Assembly: GCF_014696345.1 (NCBI RefSeq)
Contig: NZ_JACJPY010000003.1
Span: 1 to 64,000 of the forward strand
Reading direction: 5' to 3'
Origin: Pseudanabaena cinerea FACHB-1277
GTDB lineage: Bacteria; Cyanobacteriota; Cyanobacteriia; Pseudanabaenales; Pseudanabaenaceae
DNA length: 64,000 bases
Within the stretch, counting starts at the first letter, position 1. Each line of letters starts with the position of its first letter. A model generated the notes under the pieces. The model searched no databases. It was given only the letters and a program-made list of their open reading frames with translations, and was not told the DNA's origin. The position numbers and the translations under genes were made by a program. Below are positions 33,771 through 42,462 of the stretch, piece after piece.

Positions 33771-35420
33771 ATGCAAGGCAAAGTTTTTATCGTTGGTGCG
33801 GGGATCGGTGGGGTGGCATACCTGACCGTTAGGGCAGAGCAAGTAATTAAAAACGCTGAAATAATTATCAGTGATGCTCTAGTTGATCCCGAAATTTTGA
33901 ATATTGCTGCACCCCAAGCCCATTGCATCATCGCTGGCAAAAGGGGCGGACAGGAAAGCGTCAAGCAAGCCACGATCAATCAAATGTTGGTGCAGTATTG
34001 CTTGGAGGGCAAACAGGTCGTGCGCCTAAAAAGTGGCGATCCTTGGATTTTTGGGCGATCGCTGCCTGAGATTCTTGCCCTGCAAGCGGCGGACTGTGCA
34101 TGGGAACTTGTATCGGGCATATCCAGCGCGATCGCTGCCCCGATGTTAGCGGGTATCCCTTTAACGGAAATGGCGACTAGCTCATGCTTTGCGGTAATGA
34201 CGGGGCATGATTTAGAGCGTTTGCCTTGGGAAGCGATCGCCGAAATTCCCACCCTCATAATTTTAATGGGAACCCAGAATTTAGTCGCAATTTTGGCAAA
34301 GCTACAAATCAGTAAAGGCGATAATATGCCCGTAGCGATCGTGCGCTGGTGCGGACGCAGGGATCAACAGGTATGGACAGGTACGATCGCCAATATCCAA
34401 AGCCAACTGCCCACAGAATCTTTATCACCTGCGGTGATCATCATCGGTGAGGTTGTAAAATTTCGAGAGCAGTTAACGCCAACAAATTTAAACTTTTTGA
34501 ATTTTAACTCTTTGAACTTTAACTCTTTGAACTTTTTGAAATCAATGCCACAGGAAACTTTGCCATTGCAAGGCAAGAGAATATTAGTAACTAGGGCTGC
34601 CAGTCAAGCCAGTCAGTTTAGGGATCTATTGATTGGTCAAGGGGCAGATGTAATTGAAATGCCCACCCTCGCCATCTTGCCGCCTAGCAGTTGGGAATTG
34701 CTAGATCGAGCGATCGCCAATTTGCACAGCTATCACTGGCTAATTTTGACCTCTGCCAATGCTGTAGAACACTTTTTCGATCGCCTACACCATGCGGGTA
34801 AGGATAGCCGATCGCTATTTGCGCTAAAAATCGCGGCAGTGGGGCGCAAAACTGCGGAAGTATTAGATCGCTATGGCATTATTCCCGATCTCGTACCAAC
34901 GGATTTTGTCGCAGACTCCCTCGGTGATGCCCTATTAGATAACCATTTTAAGGAACAACGCCATCAAGATTCCTTAAATCAAGATTCTATAAATCAAGAT
35001 GCCTCCTGCTACATTCTCAATGGTAAAAAAATCCTATTTCCCCGTGTGCAGTCAGGGGGGCGAGAAGTCCTTGTGGAACAGTTGCAAGAAAATGGCGCGG
35101 TGGTGGATGCTGTACCTGCCTATGAGTCTGGTTGTCCTGCCCATATTGATGCCGATGCTCTAGCGGCAATCCAAACACAACAAATAGAAGCGATCGCCTT
35201 TGCTAGTTCCAAAACCGTTAAGCATTTTTGTCAATTGCTCAATGGTGTTACTAGTTCTGAAGTTTGGCAAGAGTGGCTAAAGGATGTCAAAATCGCTTCC
35301 ATTGGTCCGCAAACCTCAGCTACTTGTCACGAGCTATTGGGAAGGGTTGACGTTGAGGCAGGGGAATATACCCTTGATGGCTTAGCAACAGCGATCGCCA
35401 AGCTATTTGCTGTAATCTAA
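33771..35420 (+). CDS. cobA-hemD: Bifunctional uroporphyrinogen-III C-methyltransferase / uroporphyrinogen-III synthase
   Basis: A 549-residue fusion in tetrapyrrole synthesis. The N-terminal half (1-235) is an SAM-dependent methyltransferase making precorrin-2 for siroheme/cobalamin: VFIVGAGIGGVAYLTVRA, AGKRG, VVRLKSGDPWIFGR, MAT/TGH region. The P-loop usually GxGPGD reads GAGIGG, slightly unusual. The C-terminal half (265-549) is HemD, which cyclises hydroxymethylbilane: ILVTRAASQASQF, LTSANAVEHFFDRL, AFASSKTVKHF. The linker is a low-complexity Asn/Phe/Leu repeat encoded by tandem repeats at about 34486-34545. It lies 21 bases after ackA. Confidence 0.93.
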   Translation: MQGKVFIVGAGIGGVAYLTVRAEQVIKNAEIIISDALVDPEILNIAAPQAHCIIAGKRGGQESVKQATINQMLVQYCLEGKQVVRLKSGDPWIFGRSLPEILALQAADCAWELVSGISSAIAAPMLAGIPLTEMATSSCFAVMTGHDLERLPWEAIAEIPTLIILMGTQNLVAILAKLQISKGDNMPVAIVRWCGRRDQQVWTGTIANIQSQLPTESLSPAVIIIGEVVKFREQLTPTNLNFLNFNSLNFNSLNFLKSMPQETLPLQGKRILVTRAASQASQFRDLLIGQGADVIEMPTLAILPPSSWELLDRAIANLHSYHWLILTSANAVEHFFDRLHHAGKDSRSLFALKIAAVGRKTAEVLDRYGIIPDLVPTDFVADSLGDALLDNHFKEQRHQDSLNQDSINQDASCYILNGKKILFPRVQSGGREVLVEQLQENGAVVDAVPAYESGCPAHIDADALAAIQTQQIEAIAFASSKTVKHFCQLLNGVTSSEVWQEWLKDVKIASIGPQTSATCHELLGRVDVEAGEYTLDGLATAIAKLFAVI

Positions 35421-35461
35421 ATGACTGTACGAAAACGCCGCGCAGTGCCGCGCAGTCATTT
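35419..35461 (+). terminator. Hairpin after cobA-hemD
   Basis: AAATGACTG at 35419-35427 pairs with CAGTCATTT at 35453-35461, enclosing a GC-rich CGCCGCGCAGTGCCGCG segment that can itself fold. It lies directly at the stop of cobA-hemD and 15 bases before the fetB start. There is no long T run, so it could also lower read-through or act on translation of fetB. Confidence 0.5.
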
Positions 35462-35475
35462 ACTGGGAAATCACT

Positions 35476-36255
35476 ATGCAAACAATCATTGAATTAGATA
35501 TTCCCAAAATGGCGATCGCCTTGGGCATGATTGCGATCGCCATCGGTTTATCGGTCTGGCAAAAACTGGCGATCGCCAATAATCTCTTGATCGCCACCCT
35601 ACGCGGCACGGTGCAATTAATCGTGGTGGGCTTCTTGTTAGATGCGGTCTTTGCTCTCAAGCAGCCCCTTGTGGTGCTGTTTATCATTTTCTTGATGAGC
35701 CTGATGGCAGCTCGTGAAGCCAAAAATAGAATTAATGCCAAAGTACCGATGTTACTGCCCATTGTCTGGATATCGGTCATTTTCGGCACATTGATCATTG
35801 CCAGTTACACCACCTTTTTAGTTGTCCAGCCCGATCGCTGGTACGCTCCCCAATATTTAATTCCCCTTGCGGGAATGATATTAGGTAATTCTATGAATGG
35901 TGCGGCGATCGCGGCGGAAAGGTTTACCCAAGATCTCGTCAGGCGATCGCGGGAAATTGAAACCCATCTTAGTTTGGGCGCAACCCCACAACAGGCGATC
36001 GCGGGTTATCAAAGCGAAGCTATCCGCGCTGCCATGATCCCCACGATCAATGTGATGATGGTGGCAGGGGTCGTATCCTTACCAGGGATGATGACAGGGC
36101 AGATCCTTGGTGGTGTATCGCCATTACTAGCAGTGCGCTATCAATTGGTAATTCTCTTTGCCATCACCACCGCTAACTTAATTACGGCGTTGTTACTCAC
36201 AACCTTGGTTATGCGCCAATCTTTCACCTCTGCTCAACAGCTAATCAACAGTTAA
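35476..36255 (+). CDS. fetB: UPF0014/FetB-type ABC permease, probable metal exporter subunit
   Basis: A 259-residue membrane protein with about seven helices, family UPF0014 (FetB/YbbM), whose E. coli member pairs with the ATPase FetA to export iron. Visible marks are LRGTVQLIVVGFLLDAVF, the cytoplasmic MSLMAAREAKNR loop, GMILGNSMNGAAIAAERF, the coupling-type ETHLSLGATPQQAI, and VVSLPGMMTGQILGG. It starts at ATG 35476. No FetA-type ATPase gene is adjacent, so it must use a partner encoded elsewhere or have another role. Confidence 0.9.
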   Translation: MQTIIELDIPKMAIALGMIAIAIGLSVWQKLAIANNLLIATLRGTVQLIVVGFLLDAVFALKQPLVVLFIIFLMSLMAAREAKNRINAKVPMLLPIVWISVIFGTLIIASYTTFLVVQPDRWYAPQYLIPLAGMILGNSMNGAAIAAERFTQDLVRRSREIETHLSLGATPQQAIAGYQSEAIRAAMIPTINVMMVAGVVSLPGMMTGQILGGVSPLLAVRYQLVILFAITTANLITALLLTTLVMRQSFTSAQQLINS

Positions 36256-36419
36256 TCGCAAGGTGACATACCCGACACACATGACTAATGGGTGATGATA
36301 GTTTTTGTACAACGGAAAGTTAGCTCATCACGACTTACTCCTTATAACCCCGCTTAGTTCCATTTTATCATCGATTCACTGTTGCTCAATTTATTCTCTG
36401 GTTCGTTTTCCCACAGCGC

Positions 36420-36459
36420 CACTCATCCTTGTAAACGGATAGAGTGTGGGACTTCCCAC
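36420..36459. repeat. Two adjacent hairpins, possible IS200/IS605 end remnant
   Basis: A 9-base stem with one bulge (CACTCATCC with GGATAGAGTG, 36420-36446) is followed immediately by GTGGG-actt-CCCAC (36446-36459). Paired subterminal hairpins of this kind are recognised by TnpA of IS200/IS605 elements. No transposase frame is present in the flanks, so at most this is a leftover end. Confidence 0.3.
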
Positions 36460-36913
36460 TCACATTAGTTAAAGTTACGAAAGGCTACGGTGTACACACA
36501 AGTTATTTGCTGCATCTATGCTATTATCAGTCTTAGGGAATAGAAATTACTGATTAAATATGAGTAAAGAAAATATCAAATGCAACTGAGTTATATATTG
36601 TCTTGACGTACTAAATTAGGTGTGAGCTTAAAAGCTTAACTCTTCTCTGTACGTCCTTTTCGATTATTTTTTGAGTCGAAACTGGAAGCTGCCTATCTCC
36701 AGAAACCATTTAAGAATTGTCTAGATTTCCCCAAATTCTTAGATGTTGTTTGAAAAATTTTAGTTCTCCTCAATATCCCTAAAAAAAAGTATCCCTAGAA
36801 AAGGGCGACTTATTTAGTCTCCCTCTCCCTTTCGTCAGCGTTGGGGTAGTTATCTTGCTATAGAGAGCAGCCTTTTTAAGGGGGGGGGTTAGGGAGATCA
36901 AAACTTTTCAAAC

Positions 36914-36961
36914 AGCTTCTTAAGCGGTTTCTTAAGTGGTTTCTTAAGTGGTTTCTTAAAT
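36914..36961. repeat. Four 12-base tandem direct repeats
   Basis: The unit GGTTTCTTAAGT and near copies occur four times head to tail: 36914-36925, 36926-36937, 36938-36949 and 36950-36961. The first and last copies have one or two changes. They lie in the region upstream of the substrate-binding protein gene. Confidence 0.9.
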
Positions 36962-36978
36962 ACTTGTGACAGTCAACT

Positions 36979-37012
36979 GTCATTATCTTGCAGTCAGTCG
37001 GTCATTATCTTG
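36979..37012 (+). promoter_or_regulatory. Two direct repeats with 22-base spacing, possible response-regulator sites
   Basis: GTCATTATCTTG occurs at 36979-36990 and again at 37001-37012. The 22-base period puts both on one face of the helix, as for OmpR/PhoB-type regulators. The first site is preceded by an inverted GACAGTCAACTGTC. They lie upstream of the 37167 gene, whose product and neighbouring kinase may belong to one sensory unit. No known consensus is claimed. Confidence 0.35.
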
Positions 37013-37166
37013 GCTGACAAAGCCTGTAAACTATATCCCATCAAATAAATTCCAGTAATAAAATTTATTTTCACTCTCTCACCTTCTTTGAGATAATTAA
37101 ACAATTGCATTACTGTAATTTTAATAGGAGATTTACAAATATTAAATTTAGCTTAAAATAAAAACC

Positions 37167-38174
37167 ATGAAATCAAACAATTTCTTTAGACTGATAACTG
37201 TCATGCTGATTGCTTCGTTAACGGCGATCGCGATTAAAAGCTGTAGCCTCAATCAAGCAGTAGCATTAAAACCATTCAGGGTGGGGCTAAATAGTTGGGC
37301 TGGCTATCAAATCGCTCTGTACGCCAAAGACGCAGGGCTATTTAGCAAGCATGGTTTGGATGTGGAGTTTGTCAAGTTTATCAATCAGCAAGATAATATC
37401 CGCGCCACGATGCGTGGCTCTCAAGATGCAAGCTTTGTGCCTTTGCCAGAGGTCATGCAGGTTGATACTTCCGATGACAAGCCTGTTGTGGTGATGGTTG
37501 TCGATGTTTCTGCTGGCTCCGATGGAATTGCGGCGAGACCTGATATTAAGTCCGTAAAGGATTTAAAAGGCAAAAAAGTTAGTGCTAAATTCAGTACTGT
37601 TTCGCATTTGATTTTACTTGAGGCGCTTCAGGCAAATCAAATTAAACCAGAAGAGGTGGAAGCTATAGATGTAATCAATGAACGTGCGGTAAATATGCTC
37701 AAAAAAGGCGAGATTAGCGCAGCCACCCTATGGGAGCCTTTGATGCAAAGTACGGCTAACGCTGTGGGTGGTAAGGTCATTTTCACGACAGCAGATGTAG
37801 ATAGTCTTGTAATTGATAGTCTGGCAACTCGATCTAGCCTTGTCACCACTAAACAGGATGAGCTAGTGCGTTTTATGGAGACTTGGTTTGATGCGATCAA
37901 GGCTGTGGAGACTAAACCGCAGGAAGTTTTCGCTTCGGTTGCCAAACAACTTGGCATGACCACCGAGGCCTTTGCAGAAGATTACAAAGGGCTGAAAAAA
38001 GGCGATCTAGCGATGAATCGGCGTATGTTTGAAGGGGGACGCTTGCAAGAAGCCTATCAAAAAACTCGTGAATTATTGTTGTCAGATTCTCGCCACGGTC
38101 GAGATATTCGCAATGACATCGAGATTAACGGTGAGCTAGTCAAAAAAGCTAGCAATAATTGGCAGGGTGCGTAA
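37167..38174 (+). CDS. ABC-type substrate-binding protein of the NMT1/SsuA type, without transporter genes
   Basis: A 335-residue exported protein of the nitrate/sulfonate/taurine-binding superfamily. It has an N-terminal hydrophobic signal with Cys26 in AIKSCS. The -2 Lys makes this a poor lipobox, so lipoprotein status is uncertain. Core features are VGLNSWAGYQIALYAKDAGLFSKHGLDVE, SVKDLKGKKVSAKFSTVSHL and AATLWEPLMQ. No permease or ATPase gene adjoins. Instead a membrane hybrid kinase follows 107 bases downstream on the same strand. Such arrangements suggest a ligand-binding subunit for a sensor rather than for transport. The ligand is not predictable. Confidence 0.9.
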   Translation: MKSNNFFRLITVMLIASLTAIAIKSCSLNQAVALKPFRVGLNSWAGYQIALYAKDAGLFSKHGLDVEFVKFINQQDNIRATMRGSQDASFVPLPEVMQVDTSDDKPVVVMVVDVSAGSDGIAARPDIKSVKDLKGKKVSAKFSTVSHLILLEALQANQIKPEEVEAIDVINERAVNMLKKGEISAATLWEPLMQSTANAVGGKVIFTTADVDSLVIDSLATRSSLVTTKQDELVRFMETWFDAIKAVETKPQEVFASVAKQLGMTTEAFAEDYKGLKKGDLAMNRRMFEGGRLQEAYQKTRELLLSDSRHGRDIRNDIEINGELVKKASNNWQGA

Positions 38175-38179
38175 TCAAA

Positions 38180-38223
38180 ATGTGCGTAATATGTGCGTAA
38201 TATGTGCGTAATATGTGCGTAAA
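38180..38223. repeat. Four 11-base tandem repeats between the binding-protein and kinase genes
   Basis: The unit ATGTGCGTAAT is repeated from 38180 in exact 11-base steps, four copies, with degenerate copies of GTGCGTAA on both sides (the first at the stop codon of the binding-protein gene). It separates the 37167-38174 and 38282-41308 genes. An 11-base period keeps each unit on one helix face. Confidence 0.9.
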
Positions 38224-38281
38224 GTGCGCGTAAAAAGTACGATTTTCCGACTCGTTTTCGATATATCCACCTTTTGTAATT

Positions 38282-41200
38282 ATGAAACAACCTATTCAAT
38301 CCCCTAAGCACAGAGTTGCTAAGCAGCTATTGTTTGGATTTGGTCTATCCCTAGCGGTGATAGGATTTTCTGCTTTGTCTATTATTTATTCATCCCTCAA
38401 ATTTAATTTAGATGAGCAGGTTCAACAACGCGCCAAAACAATTACTCAGGGGCTTGAATTTGCTAGCGAAGGGCTGGTTGAGGACGAAGAAATTTTTCTT
38501 CTAGAACGCCTTGTCCAAAACTATGCTACTTTGCCAGCAGTGGTGGATATATCAATAGTTGATCCTAGGGGTAAAGTAATAGCCCACAGTCATAGGCTAG
38601 ATGTAACATTGACAAATATGACCTATGCAGATATTCACCCACAGCTTATTCCTTATTTGCAGAGAGCATCCCGCAATGGCGTAGAAATAAATACCAATGC
38701 CAATTTAAATGGAAAATCTGTAATTGTTCAATTTTTGCCTTTTAGTAGCACTGTATTTAATAAATTAGGGAAAGAGAGATCTCCAGAGACATCATCATCT
38801 AATAATCGAGGTGTAGTGATCGCGGTTATGGATCTCCAAAAGATGGAAAAAGAAGCGTTAAAAAATGCTTTATGGGCGATCTTGGCAATGTCGTTTAGTG
38901 GCATAACAATTTTGATGTTTATGGGCTGGTTAATCCGCAGGTTAGTACTCAGTCCTATAGCCAAGATTCAATTGGCGATCGCCGATGATGAAAAGCAAGA
39001 AAGATTCGCTTTACCTGTTTTACCTGACAATGAGATTGGTTTTCTAGGGGCAACATTGGCTTCAGTCTTGGAGGAGGTAAAAAATTATAAACAGATGGAG
39101 TTAGATATAGCTGAGAGCAAATATATCGAGATCGCCAAACACTATGAATTAGCAACTAATGCTGCCAAAGTATGGATATGGGATTGGGATGCTCAAACAG
39201 GTATATTTGTTTTGGAGTGCGGGATCAAAGAATGGCTTGGCCATCAGGGTTGTCAAGGGTCAAGTCAATTTGAAGATTGGATTTTGAATCTTCATATAGA
39301 CGATCGCGAACTTTTTAGAAATACATTTCAGAGACATCTAGCAGGTGATACTTTAGAGTTTTCTTGTGAACATCGTCTTTTTAATGCTGAAGGGAAGCCC
39401 CATTGGTTTTTATCTCGCGGGGAGAGGGTTTTAGATAACAACAATAAAGTAGTCAGAGCGATCGGTACGATTACTGACATTCAAGAGGTTAAACAGGCAG
39501 AGAAATTGATTCGTAAGCAAGCAAAAAGAGAGTTTGTAATCCGAGAAATCACACAAAATATCAGAAAAACTCTCGATCTCAGAACTATTTTTCAGACTAC
39601 TGTTGAGGAGATTAGAAACTTTTTGAATGCGGATCGTGTTGGTATTTTTGAGTTCGATCCTGACTCTAACTTTGATGATGGCGAATTTGTTGCCGAATCA
39701 GTCTTGCCTAAATTTGAATCTGCAATGAAAATCAAAATCCATGATCATTGTTTTGGCGAACAATATGGCAAATTCTATGAGAAAGGCAAAATACAGTCTG
39801 TCAGCGATATTCACAATGCGGGATTAACCCCATGCCATACTCAAATCTTGTCGCAATTTCAAGTAAGAGCAAATTTGGTTGTTCCTTTACTTAAGTCAGA
39901 TAAATTATGGGGTCTGCTGTGCATTCATCAATGTGACAGTCCTCGCGAGTGGGAAACCATTGAAATCGATTTCGTCAAACAAATTGCCAACCAATTGGCG
40001 ATCTCTGTTCAACAAGCGGATCTTTATCAGCAAATTCAAGATGATTTATTGATCCGCAAGCAAACCGAAGCACAATTATTGAGAGTCAATGAAGAACTCT
40101 TGAAAGCCACTAAGCTCAAGGATGAATTTCTTGCCAACATGAGTCACGAACTCCGCACTCCGCTCAATTCTATACTGGGGCTGTCAGAGGTTTTGAAGGA
40201 GCAGATCTTGGGAGAACTAAATGAAAAGCAATTAAATGCGATCAGCACTGTCGAATCAAGTGGTACGCATCTCCTATCTTTGATTAATGATATTCTCGAT
40301 CTCTCAAAGATTTCATCGGGGATGATGGAACTCCATGTCGAAGTAGTCTCAGTTGAAAATGTCTGCAATTCCAGTTTGATCTTTATCAAACAACAAGCAT
40401 TTCAAAAAAGAATACAAGTTAGCAGTAATATTCCCAAGAACATAAACAATATCAAGGTTGAAGAGCGGCGAATCAGACAGGTATTAATTAATTTGCTCAC
40501 CAATGCTGTCAAATTTACTCCTAGTGAGGGGCGTGTCAGTCTTTTGGTTGCCTGCGGTCAGGGTGATTTATGGCAAGGCGAAGCCGTGATCCCGCAACAA
40601 ATCAGATCAATGAATTTGCCGATGATTGTGTTTCAAGTGGCGGATACTGGCATTGGTATTACTGCCGAAGATTTGCAACGTCTCTTCCAGCCCTTTATTC
40701 AGGTGAGCAGTAATCTCAACCGTCAATATGAAGGGACTGGTTTGGGTCTAGCTCTGGTCAAGCAAATTGTTGAACTGCATGGTGGTCAGGTAATGGCTGA
40801 GAGCGAATTTGGGCGGGGGAGTCGCTTTACCGTGGCGCTGCCCTATGAGGTGGTGCAGTCTGGTGGGGCGATCGCGCCTAAACTAGATGCAAATACTGCA
40901 TCGCCAGTCAAGGTAAATAATGATGACGCGATCGCGCCGCTTATTCTGATTGCTGAAGACAACGAAGCAAATATTCAAACCTTCACATCCTATCTGACCG
41001 CAACCAATTATCGTATCGTTGTCGCCAAAGATGGCAAAGAAGCGGTTGCCAAGACTAAAGAGCTATCGCCAGATATCATCATTATGGACATTCAAATGCC
41101 GAATATGGATGGTTTAGAGGCAATTGGTTTAATTCGTGCTGATGCTGAGACTGCGCCAATTCCGATAATTGCCATGACGGCTCTAGCTATGGAAGGCGAT

Positions 41201-41308
41201 CGCGAAAGATGTCTAAAGGCGGGTGCTAGTGATTATCTAACCAAGCCTGTTAAGTTGAGGCTGCTAGCTGATACAATTCGACTGCTTCTAGCAAAGCGAG
41301 CCAGCTAA
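38282..41308 (+). CDS. Hybrid histidine kinase with a DXCF-type cyanobacteriochrome GAF domain
   Basis: A 1008-residue membrane kinase. TM1 is at about 17-37, then a periplasmic region to about 200, TM2 (ALWAILAMSFSGITILMFMG) and HAMP. Next come PAS (about 285-400), GAF (about 415-580), HisKA with SHELRTPLNS, HATPase (NLLTNAVKFT, DTGIGI, GTGLGLALV) and a receiver (LIAEDNEANI, IIMDIQMPNMDG, KPVK). The GAF domain has the bilin cysteine in CH (Cys518-His519, in LTPCHTQILSQFQVRANL) and a second Cys in DHCF (Asp488-Cys490), the DXCF motif. The 28-residue spacing fits dual-cysteine blue/green photoreceptors. All kinase and receiver residues are intact. It follows the binding-protein gene and probably integrates light with a periplasmic signal. 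Confidence 0.92.
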   Translation: MKQPIQSPKHRVAKQLLFGFGLSLAVIGFSALSIIYSSLKFNLDEQVQQRAKTITQGLEFASEGLVEDEEIFLLERLVQNYATLPAVVDISIVDPRGKVIAHSHRLDVTLTNMTYADIHPQLIPYLQRASRNGVEINTNANLNGKSVIVQFLPFSSTVFNKLGKERSPETSSSNNRGVVIAVMDLQKMEKEALKNALWAILAMSFSGITILMFMGWLIRRLVLSPIAKIQLAIADDEKQERFALPVLPDNEIGFLGATLASVLEEVKNYKQMELDIAESKYIEIAKHYELATNAAKVWIWDWDAQTGIFVLECGIKEWLGHQGCQGSSQFEDWILNLHIDDRELFRNTFQRHLAGDTLEFSCEHRLFNAEGKPHWFLSRGERVLDNNNKVVRAIGTITDIQEVKQAEKLIRKQAKREFVIREITQNIRKTLDLRTIFQTTVEEIRNFLNADRVGIFEFDPDSNFDDGEFVAESVLPKFESAMKIKIHDHCFGEQYGKFYEKGKIQSVSDIHNAGLTPCHTQILSQFQVRANLVVPLLKSDKLWGLLCIHQCDSPREWETIEIDFVKQIANQLAISVQQADLYQQIQDDLLIRKQTEAQLLRVNEELLKATKLKDEFLANMSHELRTPLNSILGLSEVLKEQILGELNEKQLNAISTVESSGTHLLSLINDILDLSKISSGMMELHVEVVSVENVCNSSLIFIKQQAFQKRIQVSSNIPKNINNIKVEERRIRQVLINLLTNAVKFTPSEGRVSLLVACGQGDLWQGEAVIPQQIRSMNLPMIVFQVADTGIGITAEDLQRLFQPFIQVSSNLNRQYEGTGLGLALVKQIVELHGGQVMAESEFGRGSRFTVALPYEVVQSGGAIAPKLDANTASPVKVNNDDAIAPLILIAEDNEANIQTFTSYLTATNYRIVVAKDGKEAVAKTKELSPDIIIMDIQMPNMDGLEAIGLIRADAETAPIPIIAMTALAMEGDRERCLKAGASDYLTKPVKLRLLADTIRLLLAKRAS

Positions 41309-41319
41309 AAATTTCAATT

Positions 41320-41358
41320 CAGGGCATAGTTACAGGGCATAGTTACAGGGCATAGTTA
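41320..41358. repeat. Three exact 13-base tandem repeats
   Basis: CAGGGCATAGTTA occurs three times without change at 41320-41332, 41333-41345 and 41346-41358. It occupies most of the gap between the cyanobacteriochrome kinase and the next gene. Confidence 0.95.
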
Positions 41359-41360
41359 TA

Positions 41361-41957
41361 TTGGCAATTTATTGGATCGTTTATTGGGCAGTTCATTGGC
41401 GATTTTTAATATTTTGGTCGATCGCCAATAGCATTGGCTATGCGGGTGGTGGTATCGTCAGCGCCTTTGCGACTGACTATGTGAGTGGTAATGGGGGCAT
41501 ATTCCTGAGTTTTGCAGTAATGAGTGTGGCGATCGCCCTTGCACAGTGGCTAGTGATCCGCAAGCAAATTGCAGGTAGGCTTTGGTTTTGGACAACATGG
41601 TTTGGTGGCACGGTTGGCGGCTTTATTAGCTCCTGGGCAAGCTTTGAGCTAGCATTTACCTATGGCGATGCCGTGGATTTACTGGTGGTATATGCTTGCT
41701 TGCGCGGCTTCACCATGGGTTTAGCTCAATGGTTAGCCCTTAGAAAGTTGTATCAAAGGAAATCTCAATGGTGGATCGTGATTACCACTGCTAGTTGGTA
41801 TTTGAGTATAATTTCAGGGAGTATGCTAATGGAAAAACTGCCCTACTTTCGCTATTTCACCACTTTAGCGATCGGCGCAATCTATGGCATAGTCACGGGT
41901 CTAGCCCTATGCAGTTTTTATTTTGTTGCTAATGGCGCAGCTGCGTCGCGCCGCTAA
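41361..41957 (+). CDS. Small multi-pass membrane protein, unrecognised
   Basis: A 198-residue hydrophobic protein with five or six predicted helices (VYWAVHWRFLIFWSIANSIG, LSFAVMSVAIALAQWLVI, TTWFGGTVGGFISSWASF, LAIGAIYGIVTGLALCSFYF). A repeated IALAQWLVIRK/MGLAQWLALRK motif suggests internal duplication, as in some small cyanobacterial membrane proteins of unknown role. The start must be a non-ATG codon; TTG 41361 is the frame start, directly after a 13-base tandem repeat. No Shine-Dalgarno is seen. Confidence 0.7.
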   Translation: MAIYWIVYWAVHWRFLIFWSIANSIGYAGGGIVSAFATDYVSGNGGIFLSFAVMSVAIALAQWLVIRKQIAGRLWFWTTWFGGTVGGFISSWASFELAFTYGDAVDLLVVYACLRGFTMGLAQWLALRKLYQRKSQWWIVITTASWYLSIISGSMLMEKLPYFRYFTTLAIGAIYGIVTGLALCSFYFVANGAAASRR

Positions 41958-41984
41958 TGTTAGTTTTCTGTTCGTTTTTTGATA

Positions 41985-42458
41985 ATGAGTAAAATCACTA
42001 TGACTCAAGCAATTGCCGCACCGATGCCCCTGTACGATCGCGACTTAGATCTGTGGTTAGAGACAGCGATCGCCCAATTAAAGGCGGGTGACTTTGAGAA
42101 TCTTGATGTTGAAAATCTGATAGAGGAGTTAGAAGGCTTGTCAGGCAGTAACAAACGCGAAATCGAAACTAGGCTCAAAAGGTTAATCGAACATATTCTC
42201 AAGCGCTGCTATGTGAATATGCCTGAATGTTATCGCGGTTGGGAGGTTACGATTATTAACCAACGGGATGAACTCAAAAAACTTTTAAAGCAGTCACCTA
42301 GTTTAAAAGGTCACTTTTTGAGAATGTTTGGTGATACCTTTGATATTGCCTTAAAAATTGTGCAGATTGAATATCAAGAAACTAATTTCCCAATCACATG
42401 GCAATTTGCAAAGGATATTGATGCGATATTAAATGCTAACTTTTGGGAAAGGAGCTAA
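41985..42458 (+). CDS. DUF29 family protein, first of two
   Basis: A 157-residue DUF29 protein, a family common and multiplied in cyanobacteria, with no known function. Family marks are LYDRDLDLWLETAIAQLKAGDF, NLDVENLIEELEGL, RLKRLIEHILKRCY and the C-terminal FPITWQFAKDIDAILN. ATG 41985 is chosen; ATG 42000 is also possible. Four bases separate it from the GTG start of the next DUF29 gene, so both are probably translated together. Confidence 0.88.
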   Translation: MSKITMTQAIAAPMPLYDRDLDLWLETAIAQLKAGDFENLDVENLIEELEGLSGSNKREIETRLKRLIEHILKRCYVNMPECYRGWEVTIINQRDELKKLLKQSPSLKGHFLRMFGDTFDIALKIVQIEYQETNFPITWQFAKDIDAILNANFWERS

Positions 42459-42462
42459 ACCT

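Larger units (their letters stand above)
36256..37166. other. 911-base intergenic region rich in hairpins and direct repeats
   Basis: No defensible gene. It holds a pair of adjacent hairpins at 36420-36446 (CACTCATCC/GGATaGAGTG) and 36446-36459 (GTGGG/CCCAC), which resemble ends of IS200/IS605 elements. A nested structure at 36605-36655 is closed by GACGTAC/GTACGTC. Four 12-base direct repeats lie at 36914-36961. Two 12-base direct repeats GTCATTATCTTG, 22 bases apart, lie at 36979-37012. The latter sit about 155-190 bases before the substrate-binding protein gene and may be regulator sites. A long G run occurs at about 36882. Confidence 0.6.

Noticed and set aside
36780-36910. CTCCCTCTCCC and GGGGGGGGG blocks as a possible mobile element end
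   Set aside because: No transposase frame or target duplication is visible; the block is simply low complexity.
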